A stretch of DNA of 64,000 bases from Mortierella sp. BCC40632. Its lineage: Eukaryota; Mortierellomycota; Mortierellomycetes; Mortierellales; Mortierellaceae. A program made the translations under genes and the position numbers. The stretch covers positions 243,501-307,500 of the forward strand of contig WAEK01000018.1 in assembly GCA_011634665.1 (NCBI GenBank), written 5' to 3'. The first letter of the stretch is position 1. Each line of letters begins with the position of its first letter. Below, piece after piece: positions 48,981-60,406 of the stretch. The notes under the pieces were generated by a model. That model searched no databases, had not been told where the DNA came from, and worked only from the letters and a program-made list of their open reading frames with translations.

Positions 48981-49878
48981 CATGTTTTTGCTGTTGTTGT
49001 CATTTGTTTGCTGAAAAAGGGAGGAGAACATACTTTGGCAAGAGAGAAGGATGGACGTTGATACCCGCCTTCTTGAACCGGCGAATGACATCGTCGGGCA
49101 AAAACCAACCAAAAGAAACCACTACACCAAAATCCCAGGCATCAACGGTTTCATCAGAAGGAAATGTCCATGAATCAAATCCTGTCTGTCGATCGGGTGA
49201 GGCAAAGGTTTTGAGGCCATGTGCTTTTGCTAGGAGTGTCAAAGGCGCTAGTATAGGGAGAAAGAAGTTGGTTAGTGGATGGGGAGTAAGGGAGAAAAAG
49301 AAGAAGAAAAAAAAAGTATCCTTCTCTCTCAATCTCTCTATCGTCCCGGTTTGAAAAGATACTCACAATCTTCGGCATCGCGTTTTGATTTCTTTGTTCG
49401 TTCCCTTGGAGAAACAACATCGATCCTTTCGATAACCGATCCAGGTCTGTCTATTCAAAAGAGGGGAGGATTGACGTTAAACTTTGAAGGAAAATCCATT
49501 AAGAGCATCAACTTTCTTAAAGATCATAAAATACACACACACACACGCGCGCGCGACATTGGTGGACAAGAATCAAGAAGGCTGGTTTTTTTTACTCTTT
49601 TCGGCAATCAGGGCTTCAAGATGAGGAACAGAAAAGGAGTCACTGCCAAAGAAGAGGACCTTGATCTTATCATCCTTGTCTTCAGAACGCGACGTTTCCG
49701 AGTTGAGCCACCTTGACGATCCACTAAACCATCGAGCACGCGTCTAGATAGGATGGAGAGGAGGTGTGGGTGTGTGTGAGCAATCATAATATGCGTAGAC
49801 AAGGGTCTTCTCTCCTCTGAGAATAGACGATTGACTCTCTACCCTTTTCCATGGAGACAAATGAACGGAAAGTCGCAT
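47841..49878 (-). CDS. FMT1: Mitochondrial methionyl-tRNA formyltransferase
   Basis: Formylates initiator Met-tRNA in mitochondria using 10-formyl-tetrahydrofolate. The model has 383 residues in seven exons: 49878-49843, 49743-49596, 49450-49367, 49247-49034, 48852-48621, 48398-48267 and 48146-47841, with phases closing. The first 30 residues are rich in Arg, Ser and Trp with no acidic residue (start MRLSVHLSPWKR), a good matrix-targeting presequence split by an intron. The catalytic domain shows KVLFFGSDSFSVPHL, then VVSFGWFLP, the motif NVHPSLLPKYRGSAP with the catalytic Asn and His, and FDAGKIL with the Asp. The C-terminal OB-like domain includes VTALWTT and an Asp-Thr/Pro-rich insert. It ends GVSQFL. 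The small first exon was chosen because no ATG precedes the second exon in frame after its stop. Confidence 0.95.
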
Positions 49879-50317
49879 GAAAATGAGAAGGGTACTACTT
49901 TCTCACAATACCATGACATGACATGACAGTCCTGACCCTAGTCCTGTCCTGGTGGCTGTGCGGACTCCAATGGTTCTGTTGCATGCAGACCATGCGGACA
50001 TCCATCCTCGCGACTGCATTTCTTTTTCAGCTGATTCGAGTCCACTCGGGAAAGGGTGGTGGTATTACTAGGAACCTTTTTTTTTTTTCCAAATGTCCTG
50101 TGGTGGCTTTTTTTTTTTTTCTGTATCTACTCTTCTGTCTTCTCTTCTCTCCCACCTTTTCTATCCGATCCTCTCTCGTCTGCAATAAAAAACAACGGTT
50201 TTATTAGGCGGTACGATATATATACTACAAAGGGCAATTGGCCGCGAGTCCCGGGTAAAAAAAAAAGGGAGAAAAAAAATAGAGGAGGAGGAGGTCCTGC
50301 AGATCTGGGAAGAAGTT

Positions 50318-50355
<38 letters not shown>

Positions 50356-50417
50356 GGATGGGGAGGGATATATTGCAAAGTGTCCAAAAAAGAAAAAAAA
50401 AAAAAAAAAAAAGAAAG
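49879..50417. other. Region between MTFMT and the EF-hand gene
   Basis: Contains T runs (50079-50088, 50109-50120 and 50320-50354) and an A run (50394-50412) close to the EF-hand stop codon. Open frames are poly-Phe or poly-Lys artefacts. Confidence 0.55.
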
Positions 50418-53400
50418 TTATACAGACACAGCAGGAACAGTAGCGGTCGTAGTTGTGACAGCAACCGGCGCTTCACTATGTACGTCCTTCTTCAACTTTG
50501 TTTCTTCCTCATCCTGCTCCTCCGTCGCCGTGGTCGCGGATCGGGGTGAAGCCAAGGCAGCAGTGGTCTCTGCATCTGCATCATCCGAATCCGAGACAAT
50601 GATATTCACCGGAGAGTTGCAGGACATGGCCTCCTCTGCCAAAGCCGCCTTGTCTGTCTCTTCTTCTTCTTCCGTTGCGGCAACGACTGCCGCTTGGACC
50701 ACTTCCTTCTTCGCCTCTCCGTTGACCTTTTCTTCAGTCTTGCCCTTGGTCTTGGCCGCTTCCTTTTCTTTCGCACGGCGCTCTCGCTCCTGTTCTTCCT
50801 CGGCAGCGACCAGTCCCTCAAACTCATTGACCTTGCCGAGCAAGTCACTGCTTCCATTGATGCCTCCATTCAACCACAACAAGCTGTGCGAGTTGCTCAG
50901 TCGGAAACTTCCTGCGGGTGAAGAAGTTTGGAACACATGTCCCGATGACGTGGATACTGTTCCGTAGAGCGAGTCTCTCAGTCTCGGAGAAGGGGGTGCT
51001 CCGAAATGTCCGAATCGAGGCGAAGGAGGCGAGGAGCCTGAGCGAGGGGAAGGAGGGACCGAGAGTGCGGAACAGATCGAGTTGGCTCCAGAGTCGGTTT
51101 GATCCGCCAGGAACTGACTCAAGAAGTCGACGATCAAGGGCTCCTTCATTGAGTTGAGCTTGTACTCTTCCAGAGACAGCTTGCCGTCATTGTTCACATC
51201 TAGATCGTCAAAGATACGCTTTACGAGTTCCTGAATCTGGTGGGTTTCATCTTGAGTTGATCCGGCGACAACAGAATGCTATGTAATTGAATGAATCCAT
51301 TGTAGAGGAAGGAAGAGAGAGGGGGAAATGGGAAATGGGAGAAAATTCAGAACGACGCCCACCCACCTCAGTTAGTCTTTGGGATGACAGGACAGAAAGA
51401 GATTGGGCAAGATAGACAGAGAGAGAGAGACAATATAATCAATAGAAATGACAGTCTAGCGTCGTACCAGCTGAGTCATGGCCTTTTCCAGTCCCGGGCG
51501 TGTGATGTATCCAGCATGGTCGATATCGTACAACTTGAACGACACTACAACAGTTGTGGAAATAACACAACACAAATACAAGGTTGCAGAAATAGAGTAG
51601 GGGGGGAGGAGGAGGAGGGAGAAGAGGATACTCCAATCGTTAGTCAATGCTGAACACGAGCCATACCACTTTGTTGCTTGTTCCTCTCTTTCTCTCTCCC
51701 CAAAAGAAAAGAAAAAATAATAATAATAAATGACCCTCTCCCTCGCAACTGTGTTCCCCTTGTGGATAAAGAAACGCCAAAAGATTCACAGGATGGTGCC
51801 CAGACCGATAGAGACACAAACACTGCAGAAAATGAAGGATGGAAAAATGCTTACGCTCGAGCTTCTCGTCGGGTGTTCCCTTCATAAAGACGCTTAGTCC
51901 CTCAATGAATTCTTTAAAGTTGACGCCCTTCGAGTTGGGGTTTGTATCAAAGGCCGAGTACAGCCTAGTCAGGAACACATCATCCAGCGGAGACGAATGC
52001 AGGATGCGGCGAAACGTCTATCATGCGAAGGAAGCGAGTGGTCGAAGGTTAGTCCTGTCTGCTTTTTTTTCTTTTTTCTTTTTTTTATCTCCATCTCGGC
52101 CAAAACGGCGGTAGGCGTCCCAGAAGAGCCAAAAGAAAAGGATGAAACGACATCTTTTTTTCATCCTCTCTCTTTTTCTTCTTTTTCGGCAGTAATAAGG
52201 AAAAGCACGGCTATGTAGGCCGGACCAGCCTAAAATACTAAAGTGTTGTGAGCCCTTTTCTCTCATTCTCCTGAGCTCTGTTTCCGCTCTCGGGAAACGT
52301 GTTTGCACAAGAGCGTGTAAAATGCGCTGTGATGTCGATGTATCCATGTTACCGGAGAGCATCTTAGGTCATCAAGAAGAGAAAGTGAAAGAAGAACCAT
52401 GGGAGAGTAGAATAGAAAATAAAAGAGAGACCCGAAGGAACAAGCGGCTGACAGGGCAAGAAGAAAAGAACATAAAGGAAAGGGTTTTAAGCATTGACGA
52501 CGGATGGAGTGAGAGGCGGAGGGCATTGGGCGTTCGTGCGGAGATTCTTCACATCTTTTTTTTTTTTTTTTCTTTTTTTTTTTTCCTCTCTGTTAGTCGG
52601 TCATTGCACACGAATATGGTTGCGTTCTCCAGGTCGCCCACAGTTGATCCGATTGGGGAGGAAGATAGAGAAGGAGGGCTTCCTGTGCGCCTTGTACACA
52701 CACAGAGACCCGATTCCTCTTCTGTCTTGACATGTTTCCTTTATCACGCCATGTTTTGTTCAGGGCAGGAAAAAAGAGAATACCCTGGCCTCAAGCCATT
52801 CGTTTCGAGTCTCTCCCCTATTGTGCTGACCAAACCAAACAATATGAAAGTGGGCACAAACAATAGCACGGCAAATGATGCCAAAAGGAGCATGTCTGGG
52901 GAATGAGCCATTATCTCGTTGCTCTCTGCTGCGAGAGAGAGAGAGGGAGAGAGAGAGGGAGAGAGAGAGGGAGAGAGGAACCGTAGCTCGGTCCGTTGCA
53001 ATTGTTGGTGATGATGATGGCTGTGGATTAGTGGCCGAGAGAGAATGAGAGAGCCTATCCTCTCTCCTCCGCCTTTCCTCAACAGTTAGAGCAAGAGAGA
53101 AGGGCAAAGAGGAAGCTTGCTCATGTGTCCATACATAGCACATCTTGTCCACCGAGCACCTTGTAATCCACAGATGAGATACGCCAACATCTCAAAAAAA
53201 CCTCGTGTCCGTTTGTTGTCACGGAACAAAAGTCAGACAAAGAGGCATGAGAAAAAAAAAAGGGAAAACGAAAGAAACTGCCATCCACCTGGGTCTGACA
53301 TCTGTCCTACTGTTACCCTTTTGGTGTCCTGCGAAAGAGAAAATGCAAAGGAGGAGGCGTGGAGGGGGTTGGAAAGATAATGCGTGCCCTCCACTTCTTC

Positions 53401-53740
53401 TTCCTTCTTCCGCCTTCTTTTGTGCACACACTACATGCGCATGAAGGCCAAAAGGAACGACGGTCGACCGACAGGAAACTAGAGAGTTATTTTCGCATTC
53501 CCGCCTGTAAACCCATGCCTGTTTTTTCCCTTCCTGTTCCCATTCTCCTCTCCCCTCTCTTCCTCCCTCTCCAAATAGACCCTCTTCTGCACGGGTAAAG
53601 AAATCCTCATTTTTTGTTTTTTCGAGTTGTCCACGCGGAAAGGAAATGAGCAAGAGAGAAAAAAGGGCAGTATAGGAGGAAAAAGGCGAAACGCCTTGTG
53701 GCCCAACAAGGGACAACAAAGAAAATCCCTTTAGTCCAGC

Positions 53741-53784
<44 letters not shown>

Positions 53785-54301
53785 CAAGTAGTGGAGAGCG
53801 CCGAGAGCAACCATGAATATAGAAAGAAGAAGAAAAAAAATAGCAAAGAGCAAAAGCAAAGAGCGCTGGCCTAGAGAGCAGGCAGGTAAGGAGGAATGAA
53901 AGGAGAGAGAAAGAGAGAAAGAGAGAAAGCAAGGACGGGCAGAGGAAAGGGGGGAGGAAAAGAGAAAGCAAGAGGAATGTAAAAGACTCAAAGACACTAG
54001 GGCTTTTTTTTTTTTTTTTTTTTTTTTTTGCGTGCTTTTACCTCTTTGAACTGAGCCTCGGTCAGGACAGAGGACTTTGTCGCGTTCGAGGTCTTTTCAA
54101 ACTCGCGTCGAAGTGCAGTAATCTCTCGTTTCGAGACTGATAGATGAGAGAAAGAGATGGAAAGAGAGAACAGTGGCTGTGAGTAAAAGCTCCTTTGGAA
54201 AGAAAAAAGGAGAAAAACAATGGAAAGGAAAGGAAAAGGGTTGCCTTACAGTGGGTTCGTCGCGCAAGGTCCTTGTTTTCCTTGGAATGCTTTGCTCCCA
54301 T
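50418..54301 (-). CDS. N-myristoylation-motif EF-hand calcium-binding protein
   Basis: Predicted calcium sensor of 415 residues, exons 54301-54250, 54136-54042, 52017-51855, 51544-51468 and 51278-50418, phases closing. The N-terminus MGAKHSK fits an N-myristoylation site, as in calcineurin B and neuronal calcium sensors. EF-hand helices follow: FDTNPNSKGVNFKEFIEGLSVF (degenerate loop), YDIDHAGYITRPGLE (loop lacks the final acidic residue) and DVNNDGKLSLEE, the only canonical loop, at about residue 155. The EGLSVF and SFKLYDID motifs are close to calcineurin B, but the C-terminal 230 residues are a Pro/Ser-rich then acidic, Lys/Glu-rich tail absent from that family. The second intron (52018-54041) is 2 kb, against mostly 50-400 bases, up to about 950, elsewhere. 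Probably a membrane-tethered Ca2+ adaptor with a regulatory tail. Confidence 0.8.
52018..54041. other. Two-kilobase intron of the EF-hand gene
   Basis: Bounded by a GTAAAA donor and a TAG acceptor with matching phase. It contains T runs near 52560-52585, GA repeats (52932-52976), an A run (53742-53782) and a T run (54006-54030). Open frames inside show no protein features. No nested gene could be shown. Confidence 0.6.
53742..53782. repeat. Poly-A run of about 41 bp in the EF-hand intron
   Basis: Uninterrupted A run on the plus strand, a T tract in the sense direction of the gene. Confidence 0.93.
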
Positions 54302-54654
54302 GGCGGTGTCTGTGGATATGAAGGTGAGGTGAGGATGAGCGAGGAAGATAGATAGAGATAGGGAGAGAGAAGAGAGAGAAAGAGAGAAAGAAGAAAGAGA
54401 GAGAAAGTAGATATATTAGAGAGAGAGAGTCTCCTTAGACGAAGGAGAGAACAAAATGGACGAGATGGAGAGAAGGGCACGAAGGATCGATGAAAAGAGA
54501 GATCGACAGAGGGAGAGATTGAGATTTAACGCTTGTAAAAGTGAGCCGTAATTGGCGGGCGGGCGGGCCGCATTTTATATATAGTCAATTTTATTTTATT
54601 AAAATCTCTTGAGATAAAGAAATAAAAAAAAAAAAAAAGGCAAATGGGAAAGAG

Positions 54655-54670
54655 ATATATATAAATATAT

Positions 54671-54714
<44 letters not shown>

Positions 54715-54755
54715 TATTATTATTATATATATATATATCTTATATATATATAGGC
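54655..54755. repeat. TA-rich satellite patch
   Basis: About 100 bases made almost only of TA steps, preceded by an AATAAAATC-type AT-rich stretch from 54580. It is the one strongly AT-rich island in a window otherwise dominated by CT and A/T runs. Confidence 0.9.
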
Positions 54756-55394
54756 TAGCGAGCGAAATGACGGATAAAAGGGAAAAGGGAAGAAAAGAAA
54801 AGGAAAGGAGATGATGGATTTGATGTAAAGAAGAGAAAAAAAGTCCCAAGATGGAAAAATAAAAATAAAAAAAAAAAAAAAAAAAAAAAGAGTTTGGTCG
54901 TGAGGAGGAAGGTTAGTGGAGAAGAGGCAAAGTGGGGATGATGACTTCAGCGATGCGATGCGGATGAGAAGGAGAAAGAGATGATGATGCAAGAAAAGAA
55001 GAGAGAAAGAGAGAAGGAGTGAAAGTAAAAGTGAGAGAGAGTAAAGATATTAGGCTCCGACGATGCAATCATGCTACCTCTCTTTCCTCTTCCTCTTCCT
55101 CCTCTCTTCCCTTTGCCCGTTCATTAATAGGGGGTAAGAAGAGAGAAAAAGAGTTCATTAAGAGAGTCCCGGAAATGAGAGTTTATGAGGCCATTAATCA
55201 CCTCTCTTGCCATCCTTCGCCGCGTTTCAGCCCTGGATTACATCCGCCGCTCATACCCCCCCTCCTCTCCTCCTCCCTCTTCTTCCTTCTCCTTCTCTCT
55301 CTCTCTCTCTCTCTTTCTCTCTTTCTCTCTTCTCTCCTTCCCGCGTGGACTCTTGTTCCCCTTCTCGCCCACAATCTCGCTTACCACACTACCC

Positions 55395-56480
55395 TCACCC
55401 ACTTTCTTCTCCTTTGGACCAACTCAACTTTTTTTTATTATTTTTATTACTTTTCCTGCCTTCCCTCGGATACTCCGACTTGGGCAGGGCCTCTCGGATG
55501 CCACAAAAGACGTACATGTCTCCCGGGGGGTGAAAAATGTGCACCTGACATGCCCGGCAAGAAACCTGCATGGTCCGGTCCTTTTGGGTGATGACGATCG
55601 GAAAGTCCAGCACATGCTTCTGGGTGACCAGGATCACACAGGCACTGCCCTTTTACTCTGCATGAATCAGAAACACGCACACAGAGTGAAGGGGATAGAT
55701 ATAGAAAGAGAAGAGAGAGCACAAACCGAGTTAAGGCTGGCCGGGGGGGGAGGGAGGGAGGGGAGGAAGAAGGCTGCGCCCCTTCTGGGCTTCATTCGAT
55801 CCGATTCAAAGAACACACATCCGAAATGCACAAGCTAATGACTCCATCTTGTCTCCTCGCCAGAAAGGGAAGAGAGAAAAAGGGGGGGGAGGAGAAGAAG
55901 GAGAAGACCATGTCAGTACGTAGACCATGAAGGAACCCGATCAACGCGCCGGGTGCATGTGCCCCGCGTAAAAAAAAAAAAAAAAAAGGGATACTGGGGC
56001 GCGGGCACATACCAGGACCTGCGCTCTGATGTCAGTCCAAGTCAGCCGTAATTTTTGGCTCGTAAAAAAAAAAAAGCAGAGAGAGAGTGAGTGAGAGAGA
56101 GAGAGAGAGACGCATGTATGCATGAAAACAAAATCGGGCTGCGTTCGAAGCTTTCAGGACATAGCTCTTTCATTTTTTTTTTTCACGGGACCTCTTTGCA
56201 TTATTGAGTTCTCTTTCAGCCCTCACACCGTCATCTGTATCGTGAATGCAACAAAAGGGTCTTCACTCCATCATCATTGAATTGATTACCTCTTTGGGAT
56301 GCTTTTTTTTTTTTTTTTATTATTATTATTATCATCATCATCATCATTTGGTTCTGGGATGTCATTTCAATAATATCCTCTCTCCTTTCTTTGGTCACTC
56401 CTCGGAACCACTTATTGTGCAAGACGGGTCCATCAAGAAAAAAAAAAGAAAAGAAAAAAAGAAAAAAAGTCAGCACAATA
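55395..56480 (-). other. Coding-like fragments of an unmodelled or decayed gene
   Basis: Three minus-strand pieces have protein-like composition. One is at about 56350-56440 (DGPVLHNKWFRGVTKERR), one at about 56028-56075 (QKLRLTWTDIRAQVL, with a GTATGT donor after it), and one at about 55420-55655 (VTQKHVLDFPIVITQKDRTM, then CRACQVHIFHPPGDMYVFC). The last contains two Cys pairs that could bind a metal. I cannot join them into a model with a start codon and closed phases, and I recognise no family. They may be exons of a real gene, a pseudogene or chance. Confidence 0.22.
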
Positions 56481-56624
56481 TCAGACGGTCAGCTAGTCAG
56501 TCTGGGAGAAGGAACGCTCCGTAGCTTTTTTTTACTCGATCTTGGTAGCCTGTCCAACGAGCTTCTAACTAGAGCGAAACAATAGCGGCATACAACTATA
56601 AAAAGGGGAAGGGCGGGCGGAGAA

Positions 56625-56712
56625 GAAGAGGAGGAGGAGGAAGAGGAAGAGGAGGATGAGGAGAAGAAGAAGAAGAAGAAGAAGAAGAAGAAGAAGAAGA
56701 AGAAGAAGAAGA
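56625..56712. repeat. GAG/GAA trinucleotide repeat
   Basis: A purine-rich triplet repeat that becomes pure GAA from about 56656, in the downstream flank of the velvet gene. Confidence 0.85.
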
Positions 56713-56813
56713 AAGAAAGAGTCGGAAAAAGGAGGACAATGGGGAATCTTTGACCAAGGACAAAAAAAAAAAGAAAAAGGGGGAGAAGGAGAGAGATAAA
56801 CCAGAACTCTCCC

Positions 56814-58213
56814 CTACAATGCACCATCCATCTCAGCGTCGTGTTGACTTTGGCTCTGGTTCTGACTCGAATCAGAGGCTCGGCGACTGTTACCGCTCAC
56901 CCTTGGTTCCTTCCTCAACGGGATCCGAAGTCCTTGATCAGCCAGTATCTTGGAAAGCTCCGTCGATCCTAAATACATAAACAAGAAAGAAAAACATCCA
57001 CACACACATTCTCCATATCGTTAATCCTACAAGGAAGAATAAAAAAAAAACAAGAACAAGAACAAAAACATAAACAGGCCGAATTGGCTGTAGGCAGAAT
57101 TGACTGTGTGTAGGCAGCTTACCCGTCATGCCCGGGAACCGCTTGGCGGTATAGATTGTAAAAGGCTCCGAAAAAGCAGTTGCCAGGACGGAAGATGTCC
57201 GCTGTCGAGGTCTCATTTCCTGACCCATCAAGGGCAAGATCGTAAACGAAAACTTGAGCGTATAGACACCCTCCGTCCGGACACTGATATCTGGAAAGGC
57301 AAAATATATCCCCAGCTTATTATCGGATCCTCTTAGAACCGCTGCCGAGGCTGTGATCGCACCTGTCAAGTTACGACTTGTGATCGGTGGTGGTAAAGTC
57401 AACGGAACCGGGGCCTGGGAAGATGAAGATGAAGGCGTTGGGTGTACAGCTAATTTTAAGACGGTCATGCTGCTGCTGCTATTACCACCATTGCTACTCT
57501 CATTGAAATGGCTACCATGGGTACTTAAGCAGCTTTCGTTATTTCGAGTGCTAGATTCGGTATTACCTGCACTATAGTTGATGCTGTTGCTTCCGTTGCT
57601 GTTATTTTGATTCATGGGCTCCTGTGAAAATGTAAATGAATGTGGAGGAAAGATTGCCAGGGAAGGGGAGGCAACCATTGTGCATTCAGTTATTCTGTCT
57701 GCCGAGTAGATGTCTGCCTGGACAATGAACATGCCCACATCTACACTCCCTGGCTCGCTATTGTTTTCAAGTATTTGTGAAAAGAAGAGAAGGAAGAAAA
57801 AGAAAAAAAGAGATCAAGGTTAGGGTTCCAAACATAACTGAGTTTGGCAGCACTGCCATTCATCCCATCTGCTCTTGGACATACCTTAGGTTTACAAGGG
57901 ACCCATCTGCCTCCCGGATAATAAGTTTTAGGATAGGGGGTGGATCCATTGGTCGACGGTCCTGTTGCAGCGGAGATCCATCATGGAAAGAAAGAAAAGA
58001 GAAGAAGAAGAAAAAAGGGTGGTATAAGAGAGCGGCGAGGTCAGAGAAGGTTTAGATGGGCGGAGCAATTCTATTCTTATTAATAGCCAAGGAATGATTA
58101 GGGGGAAACCCGTTTGGATGGTTTACCTTCTCACCAAACCCGCACATGCGTGCATGGAGAGGCTGCTGCTCAACCACGAGCTCATAGGACCTATTCATTC
58201 GGACATTGTCCAT
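56814..58213 (-). CDS. Velvet-domain regulator, VelB-like
   Basis: Fungal velvet transcription regulator controlling sporulation and secondary metabolism in better-studied fungi. 317 residues in exons 58213-58127, 57961-57885, 57757-57123 and 56968-56814, phases closing. The velvet domain begins with YELVVEQQPLHARMCGFGEK and DRRPMDPPPILKLIIRE, continues with FIVQADIYSAD, is interrupted by a Ser/Asn/Pro-rich insertion of about 100 residues, and resumes at SDNKLGIYFAFPDISVRTEG, followed by AFSEPFTIYTAKRFPGMTG and LADQGLRIPLRK. The large insertion and the DNKLGI motif are features of VelB rather than VosA or VeA. A polar tail of about 35 residues ends the protein. Dimer partners are not in the window. 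The start at 58213 is the first ATG of the conserved N-terminus; an upstream exon is possible. Confidence 0.92.
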
Positions 58214-59241
58214 CGAAAAGTGTTACGTACTCAGGGTAAATAGTATGATCCAACAGAAAAAAAAAAAAAGTTGCGTGCCCGATATGGGCGGAGTTGAAAA
58301 TTTTAGAGTCGGCGGAAGGGCGTCCGTGCGCGTAACGGTCGGATCAGTGATCAAATGGGTTCAGAAGAACAATGAACTTTCTCTTCCAGCTTGCAGCTTG
58401 CTTCTCTCTGATATTGCTCCCCGTCAGTGATCTGCCCCTTGTCAAAAAAAAAAAAAAAAAAAAAAAACGTCACCCCTGGAACTATGTCCTCCTTTCTCCT
58501 TCCTCCCCCTCTTTTCTTCTCCTTCTCCTCCCTCTCGTTCCTTGCAGGGAGGAGTAATCAGGTAATCAGGTTTGGAGGGATGGCAAAGTTTCTGTCCTAC
58601 CTTGAATTGCAGTCCATAGTTTTCTTTCTCTCTTTCTTTCTTTTTTAAATTCTTCAATTTTTCTTTCTTTCTTTTTCTTTCTTTCTTTCTTTCTTTCTTT
58701 TTTTTTTTTGTGTGCGTGTGCGTGTAGGTTCGTTCTTGCAAGAGTGTATGATCCCCGGTGGTTCTGCGGGTGTCCTTTGGAGTACTGGAGCAAGGAGAGA
58801 AAAACGAGGGGGTTAGGAACTGTAGATGATCAGTGAGTAATGGAAAGTACTCTACATAATGGTCTGGGAGAAGAAGGAAAGAAAAAGAGGGGGAGAAAGG
58901 TAGTTTTCCCGACCTCTTAAATAAGGGACGAGAGAAAGAGGAAGAGTGAGAGTGAGAGCGAGAGAAAGAGAAAGAGAAAGAGAGAGAGAGAGGAGAAAAG
59001 ACAAGATCTAGTCCGAGAAGTGTACCAGGCTGCAGCATTGAGGTCATTTACTCAGAGGGGCAGGTCAGAAAGTAAAGCCATATGCATTTGGATGCAGGAT
59101 TCCGTGCAGTGGGCGAGTAGCCATGCAATATGCAGGACATAAGAACCGATGCGACGGATTGGATGGGTACGATCTGGTCACTGAACTAAGGTAAGAACGC
59201 ACGCATTTTCACACGTACTCTCAAAAAAAAATTGTTCGAGC

Positions 59242-59540
59242 CCCGGCCCACTCGTTACCAGCGCCTCCTGAAATCAAGATGACCATGACACGGCTTTTCT
59301 GACCCTTTGTGCCGCGCGTGCACGCGGTCCACACAAAGGGCTGATGGGCGAGAACGATTGGGTCATTTTGAGGATTGTGGAGAGCTTTCCGTTTTTGCTC
59401 GGATGAACTGTTGAAAAAGAACAAGAAAATGGTCTTCGAACTCACTCGGGCTCGGTGGTTCTGAAAACCGCCGGAAACCCGACGCGGGTACTCCGTGGGG
59501 AATGCGAACTACTGGAGTAAGGTGCCATCTCTTTCAAGTA
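59242..59540 (-). other. Coding-like fragment of unknown family
   Basis: On the minus strand, from an acceptor-like CAG before about 59516, a frame reads through to a GTAACG donor near 59268. It includes SSEQKRKALHNPQNDP, IVLAHQPFVWTACTRG and KSRVMVILISGGAG. The last part looks like a beta-rich domain strand. A reading with a 38-base intron (GTGAGT to CAACAG) also keeps phase, but such an intron would be very short. No start codon or downstream exon could be linked, and no family is recognised. Confidence 0.22.
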
Positions 59541-60026
59541 ATTTCTCTTCCCATTTTTCTCTTCCCATTCCCCCCTTTTTTCTCCTCCCATTTTTTTTTT
59601 TTTTTTTTCTCTTTTCCTTTCCTTCAACACACGCAAACACACACTTTTTCTCTCTCTTTTTTTCTTTCCATCTCTCTCACACTCTCTCTTTCCCATCTCT
59701 GCACTCTACATTCCGCACCCAATTGATTTTTTCCTGCTCCCCTTGTTCACTAAAAGAACTGTCCATATGTCGATTTTTACCCTGCAAACCCGATCTCGTG
59801 GACCAGGCACAACAGTAAAAAAAAAAAGCACACACGCGCTGGTGTTGGTCTTTCTGCCTTGTCAGGATTGGACAGGTGAGGGTCAAGGAGTCCTTGATCA
59901 ACAAAACAAAGGAGAGAAGGAGTATGAGGGGGGGCGCAAGGTAGCATAGGACTCGACGGGGGGAGAGGGAAGAAGAAACGATTTCGGTTGAACACGAGGA
60001 GGTGTCTGATGCCCTTTCTTTCTTTC

Positions 60027-60080
<54 letters not shown>

Positions 60081-60357
60081 GCTTGCTTCCCTTTCGCCGC
60101 TTTTGTCACGATAACGAAAAGGACAGGACAGAACGCTGCGGAAAAGGACGCTGGCCCTCGATAGAGTAAGAATGGACCAAAGATCAAGTACTCACCCTGT
60201 CAGGACATGGTAAGCAGGATGAATGAAAAAAACGTGTGGTTGAATACCAATGTGTTTGTGTATGTAAATGTGTATGTGTATGTGTAAGTGTATGTGTGTA
60301 TCAGTGTGCATGTGTGCTGAAGGTTTGAATGCCTGCTTCTCTATTTCTCTTTCTCTT

Positions 60358-60406
<49 letters not shown>

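Larger units (their letters stand above)
54302..56813. other. Region between the EF-hand and velvet genes
   Basis: GA-rich leader of the EF-hand gene (54340-54430, CT in its sense), an AT-rich patch (54600-54755), an A run (54869-54889), CT tracts (55295-55335), coding-like fragments at 55395-56480 and a GAA repeat (56625-56712) just downstream of the velvet stop. Confidence 0.5.
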
